Source: Macrophomina tecta (taxonomy: Eukaryota > Ascomycota > Dothideomycetes > Botryosphaeriales > Botryosphaeriaceae). From it: a DNA stretch of 64,000 nt. The stretch is from contig JAKSGN010000020.1 in the NCBI GenBank assembly GCA_024180945.1, forward strand, positions 1,178,001 to 1,242,000, written 5' to 3'. This document shows, one piece after another, positions 37,079 through 49,599 of the stretch (position 1 is its first letter; each line of letters starts with the position of its first letter). The notes beneath the pieces are model-generated. The model was not told the origin of the DNA and searched no databases. It worked only from the letters and a program-made list of their open reading frames with translations. The position numbers and the translations under genes are program-made.

Positions 37079-37110
<32 letters not shown>

Positions 37111-39139
37111 TCGAAGAAGCAGAACAAGTGGGTCGTCGCGAGGATTTTGTTGATGGGTTTCATCATGAGCCTGTCGCTGTCTTTCACTCAAGTGCCGTGA
37201 GTCAAACCGCCAATCACGCTCTCCTACCAAGCCCGCAACTCACAACGCCAGGATGCTTTATGCTTTCCGCCTCATGACTTGCGAAGAGTACTACAAGACG
37301 CATGACCTTCCTCCGCCTGGAGGCGACCGGTGCGCGGTCCACGAAATAGAAGCGGAGACTGCGCGCCAAGTCACGCTTACTGGGACCTCTACGACCATTG
37401 TTGGTAAGTGGAGCCTGAGATGGACGTAACGAGGCCGAGCTAACTCGATGTAACCAGGTGTGTTGAATCTTCTCCTTACCGGCTGGATCATTAAGAAGAG
37501 CGGCCCCAGAATGGCCATGGCGCAACAGGCTTTCTTCCCAGTCGTGCGCTTGTGCTGTCAAAACATAGGAAGTAAGTCGCTCAACCCCCAACTTGATGCG
37601 CCTTGCTCACCTTCACGTAGTCATGGTTGGCGGACTCAAGGGTATCATAATCATTCAGTCTACTCAGCTCATTTGCCTCTTCGGCGGTCCTGCTGGATAC
37701 ATGTAAGTGACCGGACTCACCTCCGCCAAAGACATACGCTAACAGTAGCACAGGCTTGTTCTCAACACATTCATTTCGGAAGTGGTGGCTCCTGCAGACC
37801 GTACTGCAGTGTTCGGCAAGCTCCAGGGGATCATAATGTTCGGTGTTGCCCTGGGATACCTCCGTAAGTGCCTCTCCTCCATCTCCCTCTTCCTTACTAA
37901 CCCACGCAGTGGGCGGTCTGGCGGGCGATTTCTTCGGCATCCAAATGCCGTGGGAGATCGCGCTCTGCTCCATGGTATTCGCCACCATCTACGCATTGCT
38001 CTTCCTGCCCTACGTTCCACCGCCGAAGGAAGACGACGCGCTCAAGAAACAGGGCCTGGCACGCTTCCTCGGTCCCGCAAAAATGCTCGCGCCGCAGCAA
38101 TGGCGTCTCCCCGATGGCCGCATCACGCGGCATTACGGCGTTCCGCTTCTGTTCGCCGGCATCTTCACTGGCGTCCTGGCTACCGGCTACATCCCGACCC
38201 TGATCCAGATGTTCTCGACCATCAAGTTCGGTTTCGGAACGAAAGAGGTGCGTACACAAATGCTCTCCTAGACGTCCGATCCGTGGGAACCCGTCCGGTA
38301 CTGACACGTCTTGTGCATAGAACGGCGTGCTGATGTCCTACTACTGCGTCGTACGCGGCGTCTTCCTCACCTTCGCCTTCCCGCACATCATCGACTACGG
38401 CCGCGTGTGGTTTGACGGTCTCTCGTCTCCCTCCACGCCCGCCGCCCTGCCCCCGCCCGGCGCCAAACCGACCGCGCGCCGCAGCCGCCGCGTCTCCGCC
38501 GCCGAAGACGTCGAGGCAGCCGTCGCCCTCGGGCTCGAGGACGCCGAAGACTCGCCCGCCGCCGCGCTCGTCCTGCCGGCCGACGAGAAGAACAGCGCGT
38601 TCGACCTCTTCTTCCTGAAGTGGAGCCTCGTCGCGGATGGCCTGCTGACCGGGCTGGCCACCTTCTGCAGCCAGAGCTGGCACGTGTTCGTGGTCGCCAC
38701 GCTGCTGCCCCTGGCGTCGGGCAGCGCGAGCGCCGCCAAGAGCGTCATGATCGAGATGTGTCCGGCGAGCCAGAAGGCGGATGCGCTGAGCGCCATCAGC
38801 TTGATCGAGATGGTCGCGGCGTTGTCGACGCGTGAGTGCTCCTTTGCCCCCCCCCCTTCGCCCGACCTTGCGATGGAATCCCTTCCAGCTGACTTTCGTG
38901 TGTGCGTGGCAGTGAGCCTCTTCGGCCTCGTTTTCTCCGAGCTCGCGGAGGCGGGCAGGTCGAACTTGGTGTTCGTGTGTAATGCCGCGGTTGCCGTCTT
39001 CGCCGCTATATTGTTGATTGGCTGCCGCTTCCCGCCGGAGGGCAGCAAGAGGGTTACCGAGGCTGAAAGTGAGGCCGGGTCGGAGGACTCGCGAGAGGTC
39101 GAGCGGGTGGAGGAGAGTATTCCGCAGAATGGGAAGTGA
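37039..39139 (+). CDS. Major facilitator superfamily transporter
   Basis: Eight exons: 37039-37196, 37252-37403, 37458-37571, 37621-37702, 37754-37863, 37910-38247, 38321-38831 and 38913-39139, giving 563 aa. After a short N-terminus with nine glutamines, hydrophobic helices alternate along the chain (for example WVVARILLMGFIMSLSLSF, MFGVALGYLLGGLAGDFFG, YGVPLLFAGIFTGVLATGY). About 12 membrane spans are expected, split by a hydrophilic Ala/Glu-rich loop near residue 370. The GDFFG and IIKKSGPRMAM blocks fit MFS loops. It resembles fungal multidrug/tetracycline-resistance-like or PCFT-like carriers, but substrate is unknown. It lies between the laccase and the GMC oxidoreductase genes, suggesting export or uptake of a compound handled by those enzymes. 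Confidence 0.9.
37081..37108 (+). repeat. CAG microsatellite encoding poly-Gln
   Basis: Nine CAG units in frame near the start of the MFS gene give a glutamine run in the cytoplasmic N-terminus, directly before the first membrane helix. Confidence 0.95.
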
Positions 39140-40400
39140 GCCTGGGGTCAGGCAGAGGAGAGAAACGGTGAGTGAAAACGAGGCATGCGTAATAGAGGTG
39201 CATCCATGAAGGGCGTTACTTGCATATTGGCTTCTATGGTTCTTTCGGCGTTTTCATGACTATTTCGGGCATTGATAAGGTCCGTGACTCGTTTTCAAAA
39301 AGTTACAGGATGGACGAGAAATTGAAAGGCAAGGCTGGAATACTTTATTTCGATGTTATACTCTGCGTGACATCGTGAGCCAGCGGACATGCAAACTGCA
39401 GTCCATGTGACACGTCGGTGGCCTACTCAACATCCTCGGAGAGCAGTTTAGCCCGCATGGCTTGAGCGTTGACTGGGATAAGAACATTCTAGAATGAATA
39501 ACAGCTTCCGTGTAGATGACCTGAATACTGTTGAGCACTATGGCATGGGTGTTCGTGGCTGTCGCCAATGGAAGCATGGACAAGTTCCTGTGCGATCGCA
39601 GTCTCTGAGGGTGCCTGCAGATGAGAGTGGCAGGCACAGTGCGCTTGGGTAGCCGACAGCCCTGTATCAGCATTGGCCATGGACACGTCTGAGAAGAATG
39701 GTTCAAGGTATGCCGATGCAACCGGAATGTGCTGAATGCTCGGGAGTCGGAGAGCTACCCGGACTTTGAACAGGTATCAGGCAGCGGCTCATGCAAGGTT
39801 CAAGCGGCTAGGCCATTAGCTCAGTAAAACATATGCGAGAGGGAACGCCATCATACGTGGCACAGTATGTTTGCCTTAGGCCGGCTACTATATCCTGGCG
39901 GGCATTGAGGCACCGTCGGGTCTTAGCGCAACATGCTTCCATGGTCGTCTGTTTCACCCAAAAAAAGAAAGTTCCTCGATCACACGAGTAGCGGCTGTTT
40001 CGGAGTTTGTTTGAACTCCACTTGTGCTTTCTTGGCTGGTGGCACTGAGCATGCGCTCATCAAATTTACTGCAAACGACCTTGGTGCAAGTATGCTTGAG
40101 AGTGACAAATAATACAAATGGGCAGCGGCCATGTCCCGACGCAGGATAGCTCGGCCCACAAGTTGGGAGCTGAGACGATCACCTGGAAGCAGACATTTTT
40201 ACACTATTTCTTGTGTGTCTAAGATAGATGCCGGGGGGCCAAATAGTTGAAGTGCAGAGTTTGATCCAGCAAATGAATGAATTAGACATTTGGTATCTAC
40301 AAGAAAAAAAAGCGCATTGATTGTCATGAAACGCAAGGCCGGTCAATCCCAAGCCCGCTCTATTGCTCCCAAAACCAGATCCATCTAGACGCCAACCTCT
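39140..40400. other. Intergenic between convergent genes
   Basis: 1.26 kb between the 3' ends of the MFS gene and the GMC gene. It is AT-richer than the flanking coding DNA. No gene, repeat or RNA was recognised. Confidence 0.5.
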
Positions 40401-43087
40401 TTAGCTCTCTCTAATAAGGTCTGCCGCCTTCTCAGCCACGCCGTATACGCAAGCCTGCAAATGCGCGGCCGGGATCAACGGCATGATACTGCTATCAATG
40501 ACGCGCAGGTTCTGGGTGCCATACACCCTCAGGTTGGCGTCAACAACACCACCATCCTCAAGCGGCAGCATCGACGCAGTGCCAGTGGGATGGTACTCGG
40601 TGAAGAGTCCGCCCTTGATGAGGGTCAGCAGGCGGGCGTCATCGGCGACCTGCTCGGCAGTGGGATAGTTCTCCTCGGGCTGGAGGGCGGCGAGGGCGTC
40701 GGTCTGGACAAGGCGGTGGTTAAAGCGCATCGCCTCCATCATGTATGCCAGGTCGATGGGGTTGCTGCCGTAGCGCGGGTCGATGACGGGCGTGTCGAAT
40801 GGGTCTGCGCTGCGGATGCGGATCTGCCCGCGCGACAGCGGCTTCATCAGCGAGTACGTGAACGAGCCCGCGTTGTTGTTGAGGATCTCAAACTGGCCGC
40901 GCGTGCTGTCGTTGAGCGCAGCGAGGAGGAGCGCCTTTTGGCGTTCGTAGCCGGATACGATCGTGTCATCGAGGCCGGCGCGGAGGTGCTCGCCGGTGGT
41001 TTGGGAAGTGGCCCAGTCGAGGACGGCGGTGAAGTTGTCGGTCATGTCCTTAAGCGAGGGGAAGGCGACGCCGTTAGGGGGGCCAGCAGTCCAGGGGCCG
41101 GTGTGTTCGTCCCAGAAGAGGTTGCGGTTGGCGTCGGTGTTGGTGGCGTAGGCGACGGGGGCGTCGTCGTTGGCGGCGAAGTGGTTGTTGGATGCCAACA
41201 TGTAGTGATCCTGGTAGTTGTTGCCAACACCGGGGAGATCCAAACGCGTCTCGATGTCGTAAGAAGCAAGGAAGTCAGAGTCACCAACGCCCGAGTGTTG
41301 GAGGATCAAGGGAGTGTGGACTGCGCCAGCGGCCAGGATGACCTCGCGCTTGGCAGTGATGACGCGACGTTGCGCGTCAGCGTTGGCGGCGAATTCGACA
41401 CCACCGACGCGCAGTTTGCACTGAGTATCCTGCCTCTTGTTCTTCTTGCTGCTCCTCTTCTTCTGGGAAGAGCCGGCAGAGCAAGAGCTCTCCTGGCAGT
41501 CGCAGTCAAAGGAAGTAGTGGTGATCTCGTGGATCTCAACGCCAGAGCTGGGGTCCCAGTCGGCGGGCGCAGAGCTCTTGAGCAGGTCGAACAGCTGGCC
41601 AACGGGGAACAAGTTGAAGACACCAAGGCCGTTGGACAGACCTTCTGGGACATCATCAAGCTTGAGGCCCCAGTGCCTGCCCCTACCATCCTGAACGGAT
41701 CCGGAGACGCTGGTGCTGGGAGTGGTAGTACCGTTCGAATATGCGGGAATGGTGCCATTGCCCCAGCCGGAACCAGACGAGCCAGAGCCAGACGAGCCAG
41801 AGCCAGAAGAGCCAGAGCCAGAAGAGCCAGAGCCGGAAGAGCCAGAATTAGAAGAGCCCGAGCCCGGAGATGAGCCCGTAGAGCCATCAACACCCGAGAA
41901 GGGGTTCGTGGGGTCCGCAGGGTTGGTCTGGTTGCTTCCGCCAACAGGAGTAGATCCGCCGGTGCCGTTCTCAGGGATGGTGCCAGGAATGGTGCCGTTG
42001 CCAGGAACAACGCCAGGAATAGTACCATTGGAGGAGCCACCAGGCTGGTTGATGCCAGTGCTGTTATCAGCACCACATCCAGCCTCGTCATCCCAGACGA
42101 GACGGGTCACGAACTGACCGGAGGAGATGTAGAGGTTGTCACGTGCGGCATGGGGGTCGTAGTGGGTCCTGCGGGCGTCGGCACGCGTCTTGTTCTCGGC
42201 ATCGATGGACATGGGCAGGAAGGAAGCACCAGCGGTGGCACCGGTGTTGGGGTCGCCCTCGGTGGGGACGCCGAGCTCGTTCAGCCCGTTGTAGAAATGC
42301 TCAGTGCCGGCGTAGAAGTGGCCCTGGTAGCTGACTTGAACACCACCAGCCGCGGATCCGTGGACGGCCGGGTCACTGTGGATTTGGTATTGGCTGGCTT
42401 GCTCGGCCGAATAGTCGGCGGTGAATGTCTCACTCTGCGGACAGTCAGCCGAGGTTCTGAGTGGCTTGGCTTATGTCTTACCCTCTTGAAATACTGCAGC
42501 ATGGACTGCCAGTTCCAGCCGTCGTCGCCAATCAGCGCGGCCCAGTCGTCGTAGTCACCAATGTTTCCCCTGTTCCAGAGCATGCCGTTGATAAGAGTGC
42601 CTCCACCAACGCCACGGCCAAGCGGGTAATGCCTAGTTTTGCCATCGAGGTAGGTCTGAGCCTCCGTTCCGAGGTTCCAGTCGTACTGCAAGTGCCCGGA
42701 GAGGGAACCGGCGGGGGGAGTCGGGTCGTTTCCGACAAAGAAGGGAACCCGCATCCACTCCTCATCCTCATCAACCGGACCGGCCTCGAGCACCAGAACA
42801 GTCACCGAAGGATCCTCGGTGAGCCTGTTGGCGACGGTAAGACCACTGGCACCTGTAGGGACGATATGTCAGGGTTGTATCTGAGAATTTAAATTGCTGG
42901 TCACGAACCTCCGCCGACGACTAAAAGACTTGGTTAGCATTCGATGTGGTCATGCGGACCAGTAGAAAGACATACTGATATAATCGTATGAATCTAATAA
43001 GTCATCATTGATGGGTCTTGCTTGGGATCTAATATCGAAAAGAGCGAGTAGAGCCGCGAGCGGCAGTAGCGAGTAGAAGCGAGTCAT
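40401..43087 (-). CDS. Secreted GMC oxidoreductase with a 220-residue Gly/Ser insert
   Basis: Four exons, 42976-43087, 42909-42920 (only 12 nt), 42482-42852 and 40401-42434, give 842 aa, against about 600 for typical family members. A signal peptide (MTRFYSLLPLAALLALFD) precedes the FAD-binding GGGASGL motif, which the 12-nt exon helps encode. Further GMC landmarks are GRGVGGGTLINGMLWNRG, REVILAAGAVHTP, GVGNNYQDH, YHPTGTASM and a C-terminal IPAAHLQAC carrying the second catalytic His. The extra length is one block at about residues 283-503, containing NGT-rich repeats, a (GSGSS)n tract, a cysteine cluster (CDCQESSC) and dibasic sites (KKR, NKR). Family role: flavin oxidation of alcohols, sugars or choline-like substrates, often making H2O2. 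Substrate unknown. Confidence 0.92.
41775..41864 (-). repeat. 15-bp tandem repeat encoding (GSGSS)n in the GMC insert
   Basis: Six tandem 15-bp units (plus-strand unit close to AGACGAGCCAGAGCC) in frame, with slight divergence. They encode a flexible Gly/Ser tract inside the GMC insert, and the count could change without frameshift. Confidence 0.9.
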
Positions 43088-44784
43088 TCTAAAAGAGAGT
43101 GGAATATCAAGGAATGTTTGGCAGCCGCACCCCAAGCCCGACAGAAAATTAAGAGAGAGTGTGCAAGCCGGGATAAAGAGCGAGGGTATGGGAGAGGGAG
43201 AGAATATGGGAGACTTTATTCCCTAGGCGCCCCCGGCAAGCGGGAGGACGGCTTCAGGGCGGGCGGCGCATGACGGCATGCGTGCAAACCCTTTCGTATC
43301 GAAATGTGGACCGGGCATGCTGTTGGCTGTTTGGAGGGCTTGCTTTCTGATTGCGCATCACGGTCGGACCTATTGCGGCGGTGCAAAGACCGTCGAACAT
43401 CAGCGGCTGATGGACAGTTGTTCCTGGTTGGTGTGCCTGGGCGGAAGAAGCAACAACCCAGGGCTGCCCTGCTCGGCGGGGCCTTTGGCGCCCATTCGCC
43501 GGCGATCGTCAGGAGAACGGATCCTACGTTGGCCAGCGTGCCAGTCCGTCGTGGATCACGACTCAGAATAGCAACGCTTCCGAGCGACAAAAGATGGCAG
43601 GAAGCGTCATGGCTGATCTCGCTTCACTGATCAACAGTGACAGCGGGCGCTTGGTGCAGCGACTCCAGGGCAGACGCGGGGCAACAGCCTTGGACGATGA
43701 TGATGTGTGTGTGTGCGGAGCAGAGGCTGTTGCTGGCAGTCGGCGGATTTGGCCGGGCGTGAAAGACTCGGTCTCTCCTTCGACGGCGCCGAGCCGTTTC
43801 ACCTGTGACCTCAGCCACTGCTAGCGACCCCCTTCAAGCCACTAGACGCCTCATCTGCCGACTCTCCACGAATAACGCCCCGGTGCCATATGCCCAATCC
43901 ATGCTTTATTTCAGGGGCACCCGCTCCCCAAGAGCGCGCTTTTGGAAGAGTGTTTCCCCAAACATCACCTGCCAGAGCGCACGTCCGCCATCCTGCGGCA
44001 CCCGTTGCCTTTCAGCGCCCGGATAGCCTTGTAAGGCCGCCCATGCATTGGGACGGCCAGTATAACGACCCATTTTAAGAACACCAGGCGAGAAAACGCT
44101 TCCCACACCTTATCCCCTTGCTATCCAGCACGCCCCGCCGCCCGCGCGGTTCGCCGTCATGTCGCCAATGCCGCCAGTCCGCAAAATCTTCTCCGTGGGG
44201 CACGTTCGGGCGACTTTCTTCCCCACTGTCCACTTGCTCGGCCGGAGATGAGTAGAGCAGAGAGGTCGCAAGCGGGACATGCGGACAAGGAAAATACGAG
44301 AGCCACAGAATCGCCTGAACTTTCTCCTCTCGCACTGCCGTTTCGAACCGAAACCCCAATTCAGGACAAGCTTTCATCACGTGACGTCTGCGGCAGTGGG
44401 CCACATTGCCGTCCCGGGCACCCTCACAACCCGTGCATCTTCGCTGCCCAAGCGAACACGAGAACTGGAACAATGAAATCGAAGATTCCCCGGTGGACTG
44501 ATCGGAAGGAGAACCTCGAGCATGCAGACACGCTGTACGATCTGGGACGCTTCGGCCACCCTTTGATTCTCGACTCACGGCGATCCGCTCGGAGGACCGG
44601 CCGACCCATGATTTGTGGACATGCAGCCGCTACGTGAACGCGTCAACCTCTCGCGTGCTTTAGGGTTGCATCCGGCGGCCCAGAAGGATGCCCACTACTT
44701 GAACTCCTGCACGTCCCACCCCGACCGAAAGCCTCCTGTCCGTGGACCCTCTCCTGCCCCCCCACTTGCATCACTCTCCGCCTC
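43088..44784. other. Intergenic upstream of the GMC gene and downstream of the P450 gene
   Basis: 1.7 kb. It holds the GMC promoter on the left and the P450 3' end on the right. Several short frames occur on both strands, none with recognisable protein. A TG-rich patch lies near 43700-43720. Confidence 0.45.
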
Positions 44785-46789
44785 CTACCCGCTGCCATCG
44801 TCATTTCGCTCGTCTAACACAACCAGCAGCTTCTGTGTCGGCACTGCGGCCACCCATTCGCGCCGAGGGGGCAGTTGCACCGGCTGGAAACGGCTTGAAG
44901 ACGCTGATATCGACGTCAGGAGGCAGTTTGGCCGCGAGGACGGGTGCAAATGAATGCGGAAATTGCGGACGAGTTGCGAGACGGAGAGAAACAGTTCGTA
45001 ATACGAGAAACTTGCGGCGCGGAAACATCTGGTCAGCATGAAACGCTCAAATCTGGAGTAGAGAGGTCTGGACTCACTGGGCGCCAATACACACGTTGGA
45101 TCCTTTGGAGAAAGGGATGTAGTACTTGTCCCTGAGAGGGAGCCCGTCGCTGAGGCTCAGTCCGTCAGGGGAGAGCCACCGATACGGATTGTATTCCTCA
45201 GGACTGGGGAACGCGATTTTGTCCCGAAGGTACCAGATCGGGGATGAGCTTAGGACCGTCTGCAACGTCGTGAGCGCCACCATCCACTGTGAGAAGAGAA
45301 AACGAGGATGGGGACGGCCTACTCCACCGGGAATGAACTTGCCGCATAGCTCTACACCGTCTTTTGGCACCACACGCGGCAGCATGGCGGCGGCCGCCCC
45401 TGCCCATCTGATGCCCTCCTTGACGCATGCCTTTAACTTTGGGATGCCCTCGAGGTCGCTCATGTGCTCAGGGAACCCAGCCTTGGAGAGATCGCTGTAA
45501 AGCTCCTCTTGGAACTGGGGGTTGTGGGCCAGGGCCCACAGAATATGCGCAAGCGATGCCGAAGTGGTATCAGTGCCAGGCCCAAGCATCTCCTTCGCCT
45601 CTGAGAGAGCGCTCTGAGGAGCCAGCCCTGACCTGACCATCGCGCGGATGAAATTGGGCATGGCTAAAGTCTGCTTCTCAAGCGCAATGTTGGAGGACAG
45701 CGCCGCAGCGGACCACTGGACGCGCGTTAGTGCCCGGAATGCTCCACGTCCAGTCGAGCACCCACAGAATCAAACTCCCGCATGGCCTGAGTGAAGCTCG
45801 TACGCCATCCTGTAGTCTTGTAAACTAAGTTTTCTAGTCTCTCCCATGCTAGGCAAAGCCCGGGGAAGCTCGTCAACTCATTAAAGTGTCAGCTTGCTTC
45901 ATCGCCGCTTTTACGAGGGATCGTCTTACGATGGGCATCCACGTTGACTTCTCGTCGTTCTTCACGACCATAGCCAGCTCTTCTCCCCTGGACCACGATG
46001 CGAGGGCGCCGACGGGAGTCCCGAATCCGAACGACGCTGGAAGTCTGTCAGTGCGCGTACTGAGAGAGCCCTGCTGCAAAACCCACAGACAATGTCCGCC
46101 TCCAGCGCTCGGCATGCTGGAATCAGGTCGACGGCCTGATACCGGCCCTGTTTCAGTGCATCAACGAAGCAATTAACTTGCTCCAGCATCAGTTCCGTTA
46201 AGTTATCCATCTTGCTGAGGTTGAACAGTTGACCCATCAGCCTCCGACGCTTCGCATGCTCTTCTGCATCACTTCCCCATATCCGTCAGCACAACGCTAG
46301 CTTGCATGACTTGCCCAACGTACGTGATGGAGAAGAGTGCGGGGTGCCCATCCTGCACAAACTCCCCGTAGACCCGTGGATCTTTCACAAACTCACTTCG
46401 GACCTTGTGCACGAGGTCGTATACCTGGAGGGAGTAGAAGGAGACTTCGTTCGGTCCTATGCGGATCAAAGGGCCTGGTTCTGTCGTCAGCACTCAATGA
46501 TCGGATAGTGACAAAGCCACACACCGAGCTTTTCATGGAGGCGAGGAAGCTCGAGCGTGATGTTTCCCAAATGTTCCTGAGGGAACGCCCACAGCAGTCG
46601 CGAGATGGGAGCCACTGAGCTCGCCTTGGGTATTTCCCTCAGCGGTGAAAAATATGTTTCTCGGATGGCCTGCTTTGTGTAAGTAGTCAATTCCCGTGCA
46701 AGCCCATGTGCTCTTCTGACCTTGACGAGGAGGTATATTATGGGAACCGAGGCGGCCCAGGAGATGAGAGCCATAATCAGACTCATCAT
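44785..46789 (-). CDS. Cytochrome P450 monooxygenase
   Basis: Eight exons: 46525-46789, 46324-46480, 46087-46271, 45930-46036, 45766-45876, 45323-45715, 45078-45259 and 44785-45010, giving 541 aa. An N-terminal membrane anchor (MMSLIMALISWAASVPIIYLLV) is followed by the P450 fold: LIRIGPNEVSF, EEHAKRRRLMGQLF (C-helix), the I-helix GPGTDTTS, the K-helix EGIR, NPYRW, and the haem loop PFSKGSNVCIG with Cys463. Two 3' splice sites needed choice; I used those leaving the usual 10-14 nt after the branch point. It looks like the fungal ER-bound class often called benzoate 4-monooxygenase-like or found in secondary-metabolite clusters. Substrate unknown. It is divergently transcribed from the permease gene, 545 bp apart. 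Confidence 0.9.
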
Positions 46790-47334
46790 GCATCTAACAA
46801 ACCACCTTGTCAATTGAACCAGGTGTGTGGATGCTCAGATGATAACTTGCAAAACGCGCTCTCTCTTTAAAATTCCCAAGTTTCTTATTTCGAAATATTT
46901 GAAAGACCTCGGAGGCCACCGCAGGGGCGACACGACAGCAAATTGCGTCAAATCCGCCTCGCCGACCGTCATCGTAGGTTTGTCTCTGTTTGTGCACGAA
47001 AATACAGCCATCTGCCGGTGCTCAGACCAAAGTCGAGCAGTCAGCAAGCGGCGGCAGGTTTGCAACGTCTGTGATTGGACCAGGGCGTCCAGCGTTTGCC
47101 GAGCTGAGGTTCAGCGCCGGAAAGCCGCGACCGGAGCGCCCGCAGAATTTGTCGATGACGCTGCGACCCTCACCAATGACGTGCTGCCATCACGAAAAGC
47201 AACAGTGACCGCGTCTGTTTGCCTCCTGCCCCAGGAGAGACTACATAGTGAGCCCAAGCAGCACCTGCAGGCCCCCGAGACGCTGGCAGGTTCCCCCGTC
47301 AGAGCCGGAGTCAATCGCCCACCACTGCCCCACA
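46790..47334. promoter_or_regulatory. Shared bidirectional promoter of the P450 and permease genes
   Basis: 545 bp between two divergently transcribed start codons. This arrangement allows co-regulation. No transcription-factor site could be assigned with confidence. Confidence 0.6.
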
Positions 47335-49599
47335 ATGTCGCAGATGGAAGCGGAAGCGGAGGCGGTCGGGAAGCGGGGCCCGGAGCCTATTGAGGAAGAG
47401 GACAATACCAAGGACTCTGAAGTTCTTGTTCGTCGCCTTCTCCCCCATAAGCTTTTGCAACTGTTGCTGACTGTGTGTCGTAGCGCCATCTGGGTTACAA
47501 GCCGGTATCGTACCACCGCTGACGTACATTTTTGAGGGCTGCGTTCTGACTCCTCCAGGTGCTGCATCGAACTTTCAACCTTTTCCATAACTTCGCCACT
47601 ACCTTTGGTATGTCCGCGAGGGTCGCTGGCCTGCTCTGTGCACCTCTAGTCTGTTGAGCCCTGCGTTTCCACATGTCAAGGAGGGGCTGTTCTTCCTACC
47701 TTCCGTGGAAAGTAGCAAAATTATCCCCCTGATTTGTTTCACCTGCCCAGGTACTCTTGCTTACATACATAGCCGCGCTATACTTCATCGGAGGTGTCCG
47801 AGTGACATTCAGCACCGGGATTGCCGCCGGCGGAAACCTTGCGTACTGGTTCGTGACCGACACCAGATTCCGGGTAGGCGGCACTTGCTTACCGTACATA
47901 CCTGCAGGACGAGTTTCATCGTAACATGCGTGTTCACATTCATCACGGCAGCTGTCATTGCCGAGACATGCTCTTCCCTACCTTTGGCCGGTTCGATTTA
48001 TCTCTGGGCTGCAGAGGCCGGCGGCCCTCGCTTTGGCCGGCTATTCGGGTTCATCGTGGCTTGGTGGTCTACGACTGCTTGGACAACCTTCTGCGCCAGT
48101 ATGCTCCCTTCCCTTATGAAGCCCCCCCTCCCAATTGCATCAGCTAATAGTCGTCTAGGCAACACTCAGGCAGCTGTCAACTACATGCTATCTGTAAGCT
48201 AGTCTCCAAGAGCGAACGCCTGAAACCGCTACTGATCTGGATCCAGGAAATCGTCGTCTTCGACGTTGACTTCCCTTCCGATGCGTCTAGCGTCAAGTTC
48301 AGAGCGGTGCAATGGATTTGTACCGAAGTCATGCTCGCAATGGCTGCCATCGCGAATCTTATTCCTCGTAAGTCTCTGTATCCAGCCTTCCGCAGCCAAT
48401 CCTCACAGCTTTGGTCAGCACGCTACTTCCGCTGGGTCTTCTACGCATCTTCCTTCAGCGTCGTTCTCGACTTCGTCATGAACTTGATCTGGCTGCCCAT
48501 CGGAACCAAAAACACCTATGGATTCCGGTCCACCCATGACGCGTTTATGACCACCTACAATGGCACCGGAGCTCCCGCCGGCTGGAACTGGTGTCTCTCT
48601 TACCTCGCAACTGCTGGGATCCTCATAGGTTTTGATGCGTCCGGTCACGTTGCAGAGGAAACTAAGAATGCTTCTGTCTCGGCCGCCAGAGGTATATTCT
48701 GGAGTACCGTTGTCAGTGGGCTTGGCGGATTCGTCGTCGTCATCTTGTTCCTATTCTGTGTGGTAAGCCAAGCCAAGCCACTGTGCCCTATCTTCGCGGT
48801 CAGATCAATGGACTATTCGGCCGTTGGGTGTTTTCAGCCTGTCGACCTCTACGCACAGATATATCTGACCGTCTCATTAGCCCGACGCCGACACCCTCTT
48901 TTCCTTCGGCGGCGCCCAGCCCTTCGTCCCGCTCTACGCCGTCGTCCTCGGCAGAGGTGGCCACATCGTCATGAACATCGTCTGCGTCGTCGCTCTGTGG
49001 TTTGTCAGTCTCCCATTCCCTCTCCACCCCATGCCCCTACTGCCCCTCGACTAACGGCGCACCCGACCGCCAAGAACACCGCCATCGCCATCATCGCCGC
49101 CTCCCGGCTCGTCTTCGCCGTGGCCCGCGACGGCGTGCTCCCCTACTCGTCCTGGGTGTCGCAAGTCTCCGACGGGCAGCCCAAGAACGCCGTGCTCGTC
49201 GTGTGGGGCGTCGCCGCGCTCGTCACCTGCACCATCCTGCCCTCGGGCGTCGCTTTCACCTCGCTCGTCTCGGCCGCGGGCGTGCCCTCGGCCGCCGCGT
49301 ACGGCCTCATCTGCCTGGGCCGCCTGTTCCTGACGCCCAAGACGTTCCCCAGGCCCGCGTGGAGTTTGGGCCGGTGGAGCAAGCCGTTCCAGGTCGTCGG
49401 GGTGTTTTGGAATGGCTGGGTCGTGGCCGTGCTGTTCTCGCCGTACGCGTTTCCCGTCAGGGGGGAGACGCTGAATTATGCGCCGGTGATCATGGGGATC
49501 GTGACGATTTTTGGGCTCGTCAGTTGGTGGGTCATTCCGGCGGATAAGTGGCTGCCGAGTCAGCGGATACGGGAAGTGTTGGAGGCGGATGAGCATTGA
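47335..49599 (+). CDS. APC-family amino acid/choline-type permease
   Basis: Ten exons: 47335-47427, 47484-47504, 47559-47607, 47773-47848, 47908-48098, 48159-48193, 48247-48367, 48419-48762, 48881-49003 and 49075-49599, giving 525 aa. The start reads MSQMEAEAEAVGKRG. The chain then shows ALYFIGGVRVTFSTGIAAGG, LPLAGSIYLWAAEAGGPRFG, FDASGHVAEETKNAS and AASRLVFAVARDGVLP, all blocks of the fungal GABA/choline/amino-acid permease group, with about 12 helices. Several exons are tiny (21, 35 and 49 nt). The first introns carry weaker donors (GTTCGT). The intron at 47608-47772 is longer than usual and could hide a further exon. Location: plasma membrane. Pairing with the P450 suggests import of a nitrogenous substrate, which is inference. 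Confidence 0.9.

Noticed and set aside
40461..41873. 470-codon plus-strand open frame
   Set aside because: Antisense shadow of the GMC oxidoreductase exon, including its repeat; no protein-like composition of its own.
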